Assembly: GCF_006968745.1 (NCBI RefSeq)
Contig: NZ_CP030118.1
Span: 5,864,340-5,928,339 of the forward strand
DNA from: Brasilonema sennae CENA114
Lineage (GTDB): Bacteria; Cyanobacteriota; Cyanobacteriia; Cyanobacteriales; Nostocaceae
DNA length: 64,000 bases
Direction of reading: 5' to 3'
Shown: one piece after another, positions 1 to 8,031 of the stretch
Numbering within the stretch: the stretch's first letter is position 1
Layout: each line of letters starts with the position of its first letter
Notes under the pieces: model-generated
Seen by the model: the letters and a program-made list of their open reading frames with translations, nothing else
The model's database searches: none
Told to the model about the DNA's origin: nothing
Made by a program: the position numbers and the translations under genes

Positions 1-309
1 TTAGGTTTCCCTATTATTAATGAAACATACCGTGCTCAGAGAAATTCTTATAAATTAGATTTAAAGGTAGGAGAAAATCATCAAATCGAGTTATTTTCTT
101 TCCCTAATCCTCCAGAAAGAAGCAGTAATCCAGAGGCATGTGGTTTAAGGCATCTGGCTTTTGAGGTTGATGATATCGAGCAAACGGTTAGTTATTTAGA
201 ATTGAAAGGGGTAGAGGTGGAAGATATTAGGATCGATGAAATAACTGGTAAGAAATTTACTTTTTTTAAAGATCCAGATAATCTACCTCTTGAGATTTAT
301 GAGCGGTAA
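1..309 (+). CDS. VOC/glyoxalase-family protein, 3' part only
   Basis: The gene runs in from before the window; 102 codons are visible and it ends with TAA at 307-309. The visible part has the usual second half of a vicinal-oxygen-chelate fold: a basic/polar strand with IELFSFPNPPER, then GLRHLAFEVDDIE, in which the His is the usual metal ligand, and a closing FKDPDNLPLEIYE, in which the final Glu is the other ligand. This resembles the small YaeR/SMU1112c-like glyoxalase-I relatives. The substrate cannot be told. No start is available. Confidence 0.75.
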   Translation, partial: LGFPIINETYRAQRNSYKLDLKVGENHQIELFSFPNPPERSSNPEACGLRHLAFEVDDIEQTVSYLELKGVEVEDIRIDEITGKKFTFFKDPDNLPLEIYER

Positions 310-359
310 GGGAATTTGAGCGATTTTTAACGCAATTCCACGGAATTCCCCTCCCTGTT

Positions 360-399
360 CCCTGTTAAGCGTTCCCTGTTAAGCGTTCCCTGTTCCCTG
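360..399. repeat. 14-bp tandem repeat CCCTGTTAAGCGTT
   Basis: Two full direct copies of the 14-mer CCCTGTTAAGCGTT (360-373, 374-387) are followed by partial CCCTG units. The same unit recurs at 53648-53675 and, inverted, at 19779-19815, always between genes. It is a dispersed intergenic repeat with no evident coding role. Confidence 0.8.
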
Positions 400-404
400 C
401 TCTA

Positions 405-599
405 CTAATGCTTTTTCTTTGCCTTCCACGTTCCGCCATAAACATAAAACGGATTATCCTGACTCACGTGTTGCCAACATTCAGGACAAACAAAAATCCA
501 ATCTCCATCTTCTTCACACTTTACCCGATAAAGAGTCGGTGCAGCTTGGCTGCACCGAGCACAAAGTTTAACTCGAACTGGACGTGCCATTGCCTTCAT
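405..599 (-). CDS. Small zinc-ribbon-like protein (two CxxC)
   Basis: A 64-residue protein with two CxxC knuckles, CARC near residue 13 and CPEC near residue 39, which should bind one zinc ion. The C-terminus is Lys-rich (KAKKKH). The ATG at 599-597 overlaps the TGA of the upstream PIN/TRAM gene (598-596) as ATGA, so translation is probably coupled. An internal ATG at 590-588 (MARPVRVK) is an alternative start. The function is unknown. Its coupling to a PIN-domain protein, together with its basic character, hints at nucleic-acid binding; that is inference. Confidence 0.75.
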   Translation of the reverse strand: MKAMARPVRVKLCARCSQAAPTLYRVKCEEDGDWIFVCPECWQHVSQDNPFYVYGGTWKAKKKH

Positions 600-1672
600 G
601 CTAATGCTGAAGCTTGCGGCTTAGCGAAAATCATTCTTCCTGCGGAAGTCTGTAAAGCACTTGTAACAACGACTCGGAGTTCGTTTCCTACATAATTGCT
701 ACCTTCCTCAACGACAACCATTGTGCCATCATTTAAATAGCCAATGCCTTGACTGGGTTCTTTACCTTCTTTGAGAATCTTAAGGTCAATGTTGTCACCA
801 GGTAGATAGGTAGGACGCACTGCGTTCACCAAATCGTTAACATTCAACACAGGTACTTTTTGGACGCTAGCAACTTTGGATAAGTTGTAGTCATTGGTTA
901 GCAGTGTAGCGTTGATTTCTTGAGCAAAACGCACTAGTTTAGCATCAACTGTGGTAATATCCTCATAATCAATTGAGTTGATCAGGATACGTTCAGGATA
1001 TGCTGCCCGAACTCTGTTGAGAATTTCTAGTCCTCGTCTTCCGCGTACTCGCTTTAGATCTTTGTTTGCATCTGCTACTTGTTGCAATTCTTGCAAGACA
1101 AACTGCGGCACGATAATTTGTCCTTCTAAAAATCCAGTTTCTAGCAGTGTTTCAATGCGACCATCAATAATACAACTGGTATCTACAACTTTAGTGTTGG
1201 CAGGTTTGAGAGTTCCCTCCACAACCATTGTTTCCACAGTACTGGGATTAATCAACCTTAATAATCCACGTCCGTGGCTATCTGCTAAATTCATACCAGT
1301 GTAGGACAGTATGATACTACCAACAACAGCAACCAGCGGTTTTATAAAACTAAAATCTGCTGGAATTGGTAGCAAAAACAGAGGCGCAAGCATTAAGTTT
1401 GCTATCAACAGTCCAATGACTAATCCAATGGCACGAGTTAAAATAACTTCAAGTGGTAGTTCTCGGACTTTAGCCTCCAAGCGACGATATGCTGTTTGGA
1501 AACTTAATCCAAATGCACCCCCAAATATGGCGGCAAAAATAGCGACAACCAGGCGTAAAGCTTCCATGTTAGAAACTTTGGAGAGTGCCGCAGCAGGTAA
1601 CAGATCCGTGCTGTAGTAACCTACGCCCGCCGCTGCTAGGATGAATGAGAAAATAATGATGGCATCAAACAT
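596..1672 (-). CDS. PIN/TRAM-domain integral membrane protein (YacL-like)
   Basis: About 358 residues. Four hydrophobic helices fill the first ~130 residues. A PIN nuclease-like domain follows, with the first acidic residue in VVDTSCIIDGRI and a later acidic motif in LLTNDYNL. A C-terminal TRAM RNA-binding domain follows (YLPGDNIDLKILKEG, GIGYLNDGTMVVVE). This is the membrane architecture of the YacL family, found in Firmicutes and cyanobacteria. I chose the ATG at 1672 (MFDAIIIF); an ATG seven codons earlier at 1693 is possible. It is probably a membrane-anchored RNA-binding or RNA-cleaving protein of unknown target. It shares an operon with the small CxxC protein. Confidence 0.85.
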   Translation of the reverse strand: MFDAIIIFSFILAAAGVGYYSTDLLPAAALSKVSNMEALRLVVAIFAAIFGGAFGLSFQTAYRRLEAKVRELPLEVILTRAIGLVIGLLIANLMLAPLFLLPIPADFSFIKPLVAVVGSIILSYTGMNLADSHGRGLLRLINPSTVETMVVEGTLKPANTKVVDTSCIIDGRIETLLETGFLEGQIIVPQFVLQELQQVADANKDLKRVRGRRGLEILNRVRAAYPERILINSIDYEDITTVDAKLVRFAQEINATLLTNDYNLSKVASVQKVPVLNVNDLVNAVRPTYLPGDNIDLKILKEGKEPSQGIGYLNDGTMVVVEEGSNYVGNELRVVVTSALQTSAGRMIFAKPQASALA

Positions 1673-1760
1673 TGTTGTATGGCTTTCCTGCAACTGTAGT
1701 TAATTGAAAAACTCAAGTATTTTTTGTTTCCTCGGTTGTGGAAATTTCTAAGCATTTACA

Positions 1761-1784
1761 GTCATACTAAGCGCTTAGTATGAC
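1761..1784. promoter_or_regulatory. Perfect 24-bp palindrome between divergent genes
   Basis: Positions 1761-1784 read identically on both strands, with arms GTCATACTAAGC and GCTTAGTATGAC. It lies ~90 bp upstream of the PIN/TRAM start and 140 bp upstream of hemW. There is no loop and no following T-run, so a dimeric-repressor operator is more likely than a terminator. The cognate factor is unknown. Confidence 0.5.
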
Positions 1785-1923
1785 AACATCTGCAATCATT
1801 ATAACCAAAGACTTTTATGCTTTATCTTTTTAATCTTTTTGTTGTAAAACGATAAAAAAATATAAATGACATAATTTGGGTAAATTCGTCATTGTGTCAA
1901 ACACAATTTAAATCTTTATTAAG

Positions 1924-3108
1924 ATGATTCAAAAAGTTTCCACTTCTAGCATTCCCAGTTCTGCTTACATTCATATTCCCTTTTGTAGAAGGCGATGTTT
2001 TTACTGTGATTTCCCTGTATCCGTTGTGGGGGAGCGTTTGCGAGGTGAAACATCTGGCACTATCTCCCAATATGTTAATGTGCTATGTCAAGAAATTGCC
2101 ATCACGCCTGCCCTAGCTCAACCATTGATAACAATTTTCTTTGGTGGCGGTACTCCTTCTCTTTTGTCTACAGAACAGTTACAACGGATATTGGAAGCGC
2201 TTGACAATCGGTTTGGTGTATCTGCTGGGGCAGAGATTTCGATGGAAATAGACCCAGGTACCTTTGATTTGGTACACTTACAAGGCTACCGCAGTGCAGG
2301 CGTAAATCGGATAAGTTTAGGTGTACAAGCGTTTCAAGAAGACTTATTGCAAGCTTGTGGGCGATCGCACTCCGTCTCTGATATATTCGCAGCTGTAGAC
2401 TTAATTCGGCAGGTGAGGATTCCCGAATTCAGTATAGACTTAATTTCGGGTTTACCGCATCAGACTTTAGATAGGTGGCAGGAGTCTTTAGAAAAAGCGG
2501 TTGCGAGCGCACCCACGCATATATCAATATACGACCTTACGATTGAGCCTGGAACTGCTTTTGGTCGTTACTACAAAGCCGGGGATCAACCTTTACCGAC
2601 TGATGAAACTACAGTCAAAATGTACCGCATGGCACAGAAAATTTTGACTGGTGCAGGTTACAACCATTATGAAATTTCCAATTATGCACAGCCGGGACAT
2701 CAATGTCGCCATAATCGAGTTTATTGGGAAAATCGCCCGTATTATGGCTTTGGTATGGGTGCTGCAAGTTATGTAGAAGGGAAACGGTTCACCCGTCCGC
2801 GTAAAACGAAGGAGTATTATCAGTGGGTGCAAGATGGCGGTGTGATTGATTGTGAAGTCACATCACCAGATGAAGTTTTATTAGAAACTTTAATGTTGGG
2901 GTTGCGTTTGGCAGAAGGTGTGAGTTTGGCAGTTTTAGCAGAACAGTTTGGGGAAGAGAAGGTAGAGAAGATTCACGAGTGTTTGCAACCATACTTTGAT
3001 AAAGGTTGGGTGGAAGTTGTGCAACAAAGGTTGCGGTTGACTGATCCCGAGGGATTTTTATTCTCTAATGTGGTGTTGGCGAAGTTGTTTAAGGAGTTGG
3101 GCGAATAA
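1924..3108 (+). CDS. hemW: Radical SAM haem chaperone HemW
   Basis: A 394-residue protein of the HemN/HemW radical-SAM family. The N-terminal strand IHIPFC carries the 4Fe-4S ligands C21, C25 and C28 in CRRRCFYCDF, and GGGTPS is the usual SAM-contacting loop. The C-terminal HemW-type domain is present (winged-helix-like LLETLMLGLRLAEG). The single CxxxCxxCDF pattern fits HemW rather than HemN, which has an extra Cys and an N-terminal extension. HemW binds haem and transfers it to apo-proteins; older annotations call it coproporphyrinogen III oxidase. It is transcribed divergently from the PIN/TRAM gene across the palindrome. The next gene starts 39 bp downstream. Confidence 0.88.
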   Translation: MIQKVSTSSIPSSAYIHIPFCRRRCFYCDFPVSVVGERLRGETSGTISQYVNVLCQEIAITPALAQPLITIFFGGGTPSLLSTEQLQRILEALDNRFGVSAGAEISMEIDPGTFDLVHLQGYRSAGVNRISLGVQAFQEDLLQACGRSHSVSDIFAAVDLIRQVRIPEFSIDLISGLPHQTLDRWQESLEKAVASAPTHISIYDLTIEPGTAFGRYYKAGDQPLPTDETTVKMYRMAQKILTGAGYNHYEISNYAQPGHQCRHNRVYWENRPYYGFGMGAASYVEGKRFTRPRKTKEYYQWVQDGGVIDCEVTSPDEVLLETLMLGLRLAEGVSLAVLAEQFGEEKVEKIHECLQPYFDKGWVEVVQQRLRLTDPEGFLFSNVVLAKLFKELGE

Positions 3109-3147
3109 AGTGAAATTGCTAGAATACAAGATAAATGCGATACACAA

Positions 3148-4536
3148 GTGCGGCAGATGCTCAGGCGACTTTGGCAGTGGCTCAAAAGGTTTTTTCAGCG
3201 GTTATTTGGCAGTAAGCAATCTCCTCAGACGGGGGAACAGAGGAAGGTAGAATCACGGAGACAGCCGACAGATGCTGAGTATGAAGCGTTGTTCCTTCAA
3301 CTGTTGGCAGGTGTAAATGAGGGCTGGAGTCGCGGACGGGTAAAGGGTTTTTTGGATGCAAAGAATATCACTCAGGCTGCTTTGGTGGAGTGGTTGCGGC
3401 GCTTTGGGGAAAGATTGTTGGTATCAAGTGCTGAGAATACAGAGTTAGCTGAGCGTATGGTGCGGTTGAGAGAGTTGAGTGTTGGGGAAGTGGGTGAGGT
3501 GGCGGGTGAGATTGGGAGGCGGTTGTTGGGGAGGGGAGGAGAAACGAACCGCCAAGACGCCAAGAGCGCAGAGGCAAGAGAGGAGGGAGAAGCAGAAGCT
3601 TGGTTTGACAGAGGTAATGAGCAATTTGATGCTGGGGATTTTGAAGGTGCGATCGCATCCTACGACAAAGCCGTTGAATTCAAACTCGACTACCATGAAG
3701 CTTGGAACAACCGGGGCGGGGCGCTTTTTAACTTAGGGCGATTTGAAGAAGCGATCGCATCCTTTGACAAAGCCGTTGAATTCAAACCTGACAAACATGA
3801 AGCTTGGGACAACCGGGGGTTGGCGCTTCGTAACTTATGGCGAATGGAAGAGGCGATCACATCCTACAACAAAGCAATTGAATTCAAACCCGACGACAAT
3901 GCAGCTTGGAACAACCGGGGCGTGGCGCTGTTTAACTTAGGGCACTTTGAAGATGCGATCGCATCCTACGACAAAGCCGTTGAATTCAAACCCGATTATC
4001 ATGAAGCTTGGAACAACCGGGGCAATGCGCTTTCTGAGTTAGGGCGATTTTCTGATGCAATCGCATCCTACGACAAAGCTATTGAATTCAAACCCGACAA
4101 ACATGAAGCTTGGTACAACCGGGGCAATGCGCTGGTTAACTTAGGACGATTTGAAGATGCGATCGGATCCTACGACAAAGCTATTGAATTCAAACCCGAC
4201 GATGATGCACCTTGGTACAGCCGGGGCGTGGCGCTGGGTAACTTAGGGCGAATTGAAGAAGCGATCGCATCCTACGACAAAGCTATTGAATTCAAACCCG
4301 ACAAACATGAAGCTTGGATTAACCGAGGTTTTGCTGCGGGAAGTTCAGTGAGTTGTGATCCCCTGCTGGCTTTTATGAGTGCAATTGCTAGAAACAATCC
4401 CCATCTTAACCAGCGCGGCTATGAAGGTAAATTGGCAAGCTATGAGGAAGGTTTGAAGTATTGTCACCAACATCTTGCATCTGCGGCTGAGTACGCCCAG
4501 AACTCAAGTTCTGGGCTAATAAACCAAGTCCGTTAA
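3148..4536 (+). CDS. TPR-repeat protein with amphipathic N-terminus
   Basis: A 462-residue protein. Residues 1-20 are a Trp/Arg/Phe-rich amphipathic stretch. Residues ~35-130 are a helical domain with no recognised fold. Residues 130-146 are read from a dispersed DNA repeat (3542-3565). Residues 151-388 are seven nearly identical 34-residue TPR units (consensus AWNNRGNALxxLGRFEEAIA). The tail after ~390 departs from TPR, and its last codons lie inside a foldback repeat. TPRs bind proteins; the partner is unknown, but two hypothetical genes follow in the same direction. The highly similar units point to recent repeat expansion. Annotation of the last ~15 residues is doubtful. Confidence 0.8.
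   Translation: MRQMLRRLWQWLKRFFQRLFGSKQSPQTGEQRKVESRRQPTDAEYEALFLQLLAGVNEGWSRGRVKGFLDAKNITQAALVEWLRRFGERLLVSSAENTELAERMVRLRELSVGEVGEVAGEIGRRLLGRGGETNRQDAKSAEAREEGEAEAWFDRGNEQFDAGDFEGAIASYDKAVEFKLDYHEAWNNRGGALFNLGRFEEAIASFDKAVEFKPDKHEAWDNRGLALRNLWRMEEAITSYNKAIEFKPDDNAAWNNRGVALFNLGHFEDAIASYDKAVEFKPDYHEAWNNRGNALSELGRFSDAIASYDKAIEFKPDKHEAWYNRGNALVNLGRFEDAIGSYDKAIEFKPDDDAPWYSRGVALGNLGRIEEAIASYDKAIEFKPDKHEAWINRGFAAGSSVSCDPLLAFMSAIARNNPHLNQRGYEGKLASYEEGLKYCHQHLASAAEYAQNSSSGLINQVR
3542..3565 (+). repeat. Dispersed repeat read in frame inside the TPR gene
   Basis: These 24 bases are the exact reverse complement of 46825-46848, which lie in a non-coding MITE. Here the element is translated, giving roughly ETNRQDAKSAEA between the N-terminal domain and the TPRs. 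Confidence 0.75.
3598..4311 (+). repeat. Seven 102-bp TPR-coding units
   Basis: Seven tandem 102-bp units each encode one TPR. Long identical tracts (for example GAATTCAAACCCGAC and GCGATCGCATCCTACGAC) recur from unit to unit. Such DNA-level identity allows unit number to change by slippage or unequal recombination. Confidence 0.85.
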
Positions 4537-4587
4537 AACGGACTGGAAAACTACTCAGTCCGTTTTAACGGACTTAGACTTTGAGCC
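4497..4587. repeat. Foldback (MITE/REP-like) element at the end of the TPR gene
   Basis: The element contains the hairpin CCCAGAACT-ca-AGTTCTGGG (about 4498-4517), followed by two copies of the near-palindrome AGTCCGTT..AACGGACT (4528-4545 and 4557-4574), which also pair with each other. GGCT near 4514 can pair with AGCC near 4584. The TPR gene's stop codon (4534-4536) lies inside, so the element supplies the protein's C-terminus and may serve as a transcript end. Confidence 0.7.
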
Positions 4588-4671
4588 AAGAAATTTATTT
4601 ATTGGCGGACGAAAAGTATGATGCAAGATCTGAGGAACGAGAAAATAACTAATCACTAATCACGAATTCTT

Positions 4672-5058
4672 ATGCAACCTAACGATATCATTTCTATTAC
4701 CGCTTTCCTGAATGCCTTAGCGAAGCTAAATGAGTCTTTGCCTGCGGATATCCAAAAGCAACTTCATGCGATCGCCGAAAATTTAAAAGCCAATCCAAAC
4801 AATATTGGCAACCTCGATGTTATAGCTGAAAGTTATCCACCTTTAGATGAAGCTTACCAACAAGAATTGACAGCTTTGAAACAAGAAGCTGGTATACGAA
4901 GTAAAGGTTTGCCGCCACTCCCTCTGCCAAACGAACGGAATCAAGAACTCACGAACTCAGCAATCGATACTTTTAGTGCTGAAGATTCTGTTGCTGCTGC
5001 AAAAGCAAAACGAAATCTTTTGCAACGGCTTTGGCAGTTAATTTCTCGGAGTCGATAA
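4672..5058 (+). CDS. Hypothetical helical protein, second gene of TPR cassette
   Basis: A 128-residue soluble protein with no recognised family. Residues 1-75 look all-helical (FLNALAKLNESLPADIQKQL). A Pro/Leu linker (GLPPLPLPNE) comes at ~78-90. A basic C-terminal helix (NLLQRLWQLISRSR) echoes the WQWLKRFFQRLF stretch at the start of the upstream TPR protein. It ends one base before the next gene, so the two are surely co-transcribed. It could be an adaptor between the TPR and membrane proteins; that is inference. Confidence 0.65.
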   Translation: MQPNDIISITAFLNALAKLNESLPADIQKQLHAIAENLKANPNNIGNLDVIAESYPPLDEAYQQELTALKQEAGIRSKGLPPLPLPNERNQELTNSAIDTFSAEDSVAAAKAKRNLLQRLWQLISRSR

Positions 5059-5059
5059 A

Positions 5060-6484
5060 ATGTCAGAGGAAATTATTTATCCCAGTATAGACTTATTCCT
5101 TTATGACTTGAAGGATGGCTTAGGGCAAGAGCAGTCAAAAATTGACCAAAACTGCCGCAATTTCTGTCAAAAATTCTATGGTGATTTAGACAAGCAAAGC
5201 TTTGAGGAAAAGTATACACAATTCCATAAGTATCAAAATACAGACGTTGATGTTATCGAGTTACTCGACACCAGAACTAGGCAATTTCCATCACCGCTAG
5301 ATGGTTACTATTATCCCCTGCAAATCGGCGATACCTACGCCCTCCAGGTTAACGACTCTGGAAAACGAGATGTTAACGGTAGATATAACGATGAACGACA
5401 AAACATAAAAGATGAACCTTTCTTGAAACTCAAACAAGAAATTACGCAACACATCTCTGGGCAAACAGGCACAATAGGACAAACTTGGTTAGTTTGGGGC
5501 AAACTAACAAGTCAAAAGAACGATGCAGAAATAGAAGAGATTGCCCAGAAGTGCTACACACAAATTGTCAGTAATTACGACTGGAAACGAGATTTGATTG
5601 GCAAGGGCAAGTTAGAATCAGGAACAATTTTTGAGTTGTGGTACACTCCCCAAAACTTAGGCGTCAATGGTAAAGAGTTTTGGGAAAAGTTTAGACAAGA
5701 AAGTCATCATGTCTTAATCTGGTTATTTCCCGATAATATTTCACCCGATGACATGAGAAAGCGGGTGCAAAGTGTCTATTACGAATTTATACGCTTATGG
5801 CAATACCGTCATAAAGTTGTTTGGTCTTACTATCAAAGCCGTTATCAAAAAACAGTTCTCAAAAAAGAATATGTAGAAATACAACCATCAATAAAGCAAG
5901 CTAGTGAGTTACCAAAGCTATTGCAAACCAACAGTCTGAAACTTAGTAAGCTACAAGAAACATTATCAGCTAACTTAATTAACTTGTCTGATTATACTAT
6001 TGCTTTAAATTATCTAGAGAATCAAAACCGGACAATTCAATTAAACTTAGATAATTACAAATCTCGTTTAGCTGATATGCATAAAAAATATACAGGTAGC
6101 GATTTAAAGTTTTTAGAAACCTTCAGCGATAGCGAGATTTACGCTAAAAAATATCAGCGACAAGTAGAAGCAGATCTTGCCAATCTCAACCCTGGATTAA
6201 CTTTACTGGAAAATCTCAATAGTACTGTCCAAGGTATCATTGATTTAGAACAAACGAAGAGCGATCGCGCTCTAGACAACACTATAGCACTCGCAGGTAT
6301 CGGGCTAGCCATCAGCGGCATAACCGCTACTGCTATTTCCGCCAAACAACCACCTGTGACATCCTATAAAGACTTTTCCTTTCTAGGTTCACCAACCTTC
6401 GTCTGGAGTATGATATTCAGTGCACCATTTTTAATCCCTCTAGTTTTTCGTCTACTTTACCGCTTCTTTCGCCTATTTCGCTGA
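5060..6484 (+). CDS. Hypothetical protein with coiled coil and two C-terminal TM helices
   Basis: A 474-residue protein of unrecognised family. The N-terminal ~250 residues are mixed alpha/beta and rich in aromatic residues (YYYPLQIGDTYALQV, GQTWLVWGKL). Residues ~270-400 are charged, leucine-rich and probably coiled coil. Two membrane helices lie at roughly 404-425 and 443-468, and the end is basic (RLLYRFFRLFR). The topology suggests a cytoplasmic sensor/stalk anchored by its C-terminus. It follows the 128-residue gene with a one-base gap. No catalytic motif is visible. An effector role for the cassette is possible but not shown. Confidence 0.65.
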   Translation: MSEEIIYPSIDLFLYDLKDGLGQEQSKIDQNCRNFCQKFYGDLDKQSFEEKYTQFHKYQNTDVDVIELLDTRTRQFPSPLDGYYYPLQIGDTYALQVNDSGKRDVNGRYNDERQNIKDEPFLKLKQEITQHISGQTGTIGQTWLVWGKLTSQKNDAEIEEIAQKCYTQIVSNYDWKRDLIGKGKLESGTIFELWYTPQNLGVNGKEFWEKFRQESHHVLIWLFPDNISPDDMRKRVQSVYYEFIRLWQYRHKVVWSYYQSRYQKTVLKKEYVEIQPSIKQASELPKLLQTNSLKLSKLQETLSANLINLSDYTIALNYLENQNRTIQLNLDNYKSRLADMHKKYTGSDLKFLETFSDSEIYAKKYQRQVEADLANLNPGLTLLENLNSTVQGIIDLEQTKSDRALDNTIALAGIGLAISGITATAISAKQPPVTSYKDFSFLGSPTFVWSMIFSAPFLIPLVFRLLYRFFRLFR

Positions 6485-6533
6485 TATGGCGGTTTTCAGT
6501 TGAGTGTGATACATCAAATACATTAAAGAGTTA

Positions 6534-6794
6534 ATGTCTAAAGAATTACGGGAAATGATGAAACAAGCAGACGCACTCACACCCGATGAGCAATTGCGTC
6601 TCATTGCCTACCTGACACAAAGACTACAACATTGCGAGATTACACGCAAGCCACGCCACAAAGTAACTGAATTTATCGGAATTGCACCCAATCACTTAGG
6701 CGGTATGGATGCTCAGGAATATATCACACGCATGAGACGCGGGGAGTTTCCAGAGTTAGAAATTGAAGAAATGGAATCAAGGAAACAAGAATGA
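6534..6794 (+). CDS. Antitoxin of a VapBC-like pair
   Basis: An 86-residue protein that overlaps the PIN toxin gene by ATGA (6791-6794), the classic toxin-antitoxin arrangement. The N-terminal part (MKQADALTPDEQLRLIAYLT) resembles small cyanobacterial antitoxins that precede PIN genes. The acidic C-terminus (ELEIEEMESRKQE) suits toxin neutralisation. No clear AbrB or RHH DNA-binding fold is seen. The call rests mainly on context. Confidence 0.65.
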   Translation: MSKELREMMKQADALTPDEQLRLIAYLTQRLQHCEITRKPRHKVTEFIGIAPNHLGGMDAQEYITRMRRGEFPELEIEEMESRKQE

Positions 6795-7246
6795 CTGTTG
6801 AGGAGAGTTTACAGGGTGTAACGCGCCTGTTTTTGGATAGTGCACCAGTCATTTATGCTGTCGAGGAAAACCCGCAGTATTTGCCAATTGTTAGAGAAAT
6901 ATTCGCTCGGATTGAGGAGAGTTCCCCGATAGGTGTGATTTCACCAGTCACTTTAGCGGAGTGTTTAGTGCGTCCCTATCGTTTAGAACAAACAGAATTA
7001 CAACAACTATACATTGAGTTATTTTTTCAAACAGAAAATATTATCTTTCAGCCAATTACTAACCCAAGCATAGCACTAGAAGCTGCTCAAATCCGAGCCA
7101 GATATAACTTACAATTACCTGATGCTTTTCAAATTGCTGTTGCTGTAGCAGCAGGTTGTGAGGCATTTTTGACTAATGATGTGACATTCAAGCGCGTTAC
7201 CGAATTGCAAGTGTTAGTACTGGATGACTTTAATACTGCTGAGTAA
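6791..7246 (+). CDS. PIN-domain toxin (VapC-like ribonuclease)
   Basis: A 151-residue PIN domain. The first acidic residue is in LFLDSAPVIYAVE (about D16), the conserved Glu is in SPVTLAECLVRP (about E57), and the C-terminal acidic cluster is in LPDAFQIAVAVAAG (about D116) and LTNDVTF (about D134). All expected Mg2+ ligands are present, so it may be active. VapC toxins cleave tRNA or rRNA; this target is unknown. It is translated by overlap with the antitoxin. A truncated DUF433 antitoxin gene follows, so the site has collected more than one module. Confidence 0.8.
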   Translation: MTVEESLQGVTRLFLDSAPVIYAVEENPQYLPIVREIFARIEESSPIGVISPVTLAECLVRPYRLEQTELQQLYIELFFQTENIIFQPITNPSIALEAAQIRARYNLQLPDAFQIAVAVAAGCEAFLTNDVTFKRVTELQVLVLDDFNTAE

Positions 7247-7287
7247 GTCAAAATTTTAGTAAACCGCTTGATAACGCGAGATTAACT

Positions 7288-7434
7288 ATGAAAGTCAAAG
7301 AATTAGAAAACGAACTATTAGCATTAGATCCAACTGATAAAGCTGAAGCAACACAAATATTAACTAGAAATCTAAGCAACGGTTCCCTAGGAATTAAAAA
7401 AACTCCTGGGGTGTGTGGTGGTCACACGTTTTGA
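7288..7434 (+). pseudogene. Truncated DUF433 antitoxin gene
   Basis: A 48-codon ORF that matches the first ~45 residues of the intact DUF433 protein at 43578-43901: both have an ELLAL start, a KA..QIL stretch and the KTPGVCGG motif. Here the sequence runs HTF-stop straight after KTPGVCGG, so the ISGTRIPVW core is missing. No partner toxin follows. It is a relic of a DUF433/DUF5615-type module. Confidence 0.75.
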
Positions 7435-7533
7435 GCTTCACAATCAAAATTGCGCAATAAAAACCATATAGTGCGTTACGAACGTCATCCTAACGCACTC
7501 AGCAAAATTTAATTCATTTTTACTCCTCACTCC

Positions 7534-7941
7534 CTACGGCACAACTAAGACTGGGCAAGGAGAAAGATTAATCACGCGGGTGGTAACGCTATCAGTCGAT
7601 CCCTCGTCAGTCAAGCCTAGCCCTCGACAACCCATGACAATTAAATTTGCTCCTATATCATCTGCCACATCACAGATGGTAAAAGCAGGTTTGCCTTGCC
7701 GTTCCAAGGCTTCGGCTGAAATGCCTTGCCCAGCAAACAGGGATTTGGCTGTTTCTAGCAGTTGGGCTACTTTTTCTGGTGAGGACATGGCATCCCCGTT
7801 GGGCGAGTCTGCGGCGGGTTCCTCAACTACACTCAGTAGCACCAATTTACTACCATACTTTTGCACTATATTAACAACCACTTCGGCTGCTTCGCGTGCT
7901 TCTCGACTTTGATCAATTGGAAACAGAACTGTTTTAAACAT
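7534..7941 (-). CDS. Universal stress protein, UspA family
   Basis: A 135-residue single Usp domain. The opening MFKTVLFPIDQS has the conserved Asp. The ATP loop reads MGCRGLGLTDEGSTDSVT, which keeps GxxG, but the final glycine of the usual G-2x-G-9x-G(S/T) pattern is Asp, so nucleotide binding may be altered. It ends with the usual CPVLVVP. It is divergent from pgk across 90 bp. Confidence 0.9.
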   Translation of the reverse strand: MFKTVLFPIDQSREAREAAEVVVNIVQKYGSKLVLLSVVEEPAADSPNGDAMSSPEKVAQLLETAKSLFAGQGISAEALERQGKPAFTICDVADDIGANLIVMGCRGLGLTDEGSTDSVTTRVINLSPCPVLVVP

Positions 7942-8031
7942 TCGGATTCACCTGTGCCCCCATGAATCGGTAAAATCTGGATGGTTGTACTCATCAAAAC
8001 ATAACAAACAGGCAATCAGGAGGTTTGTGCC

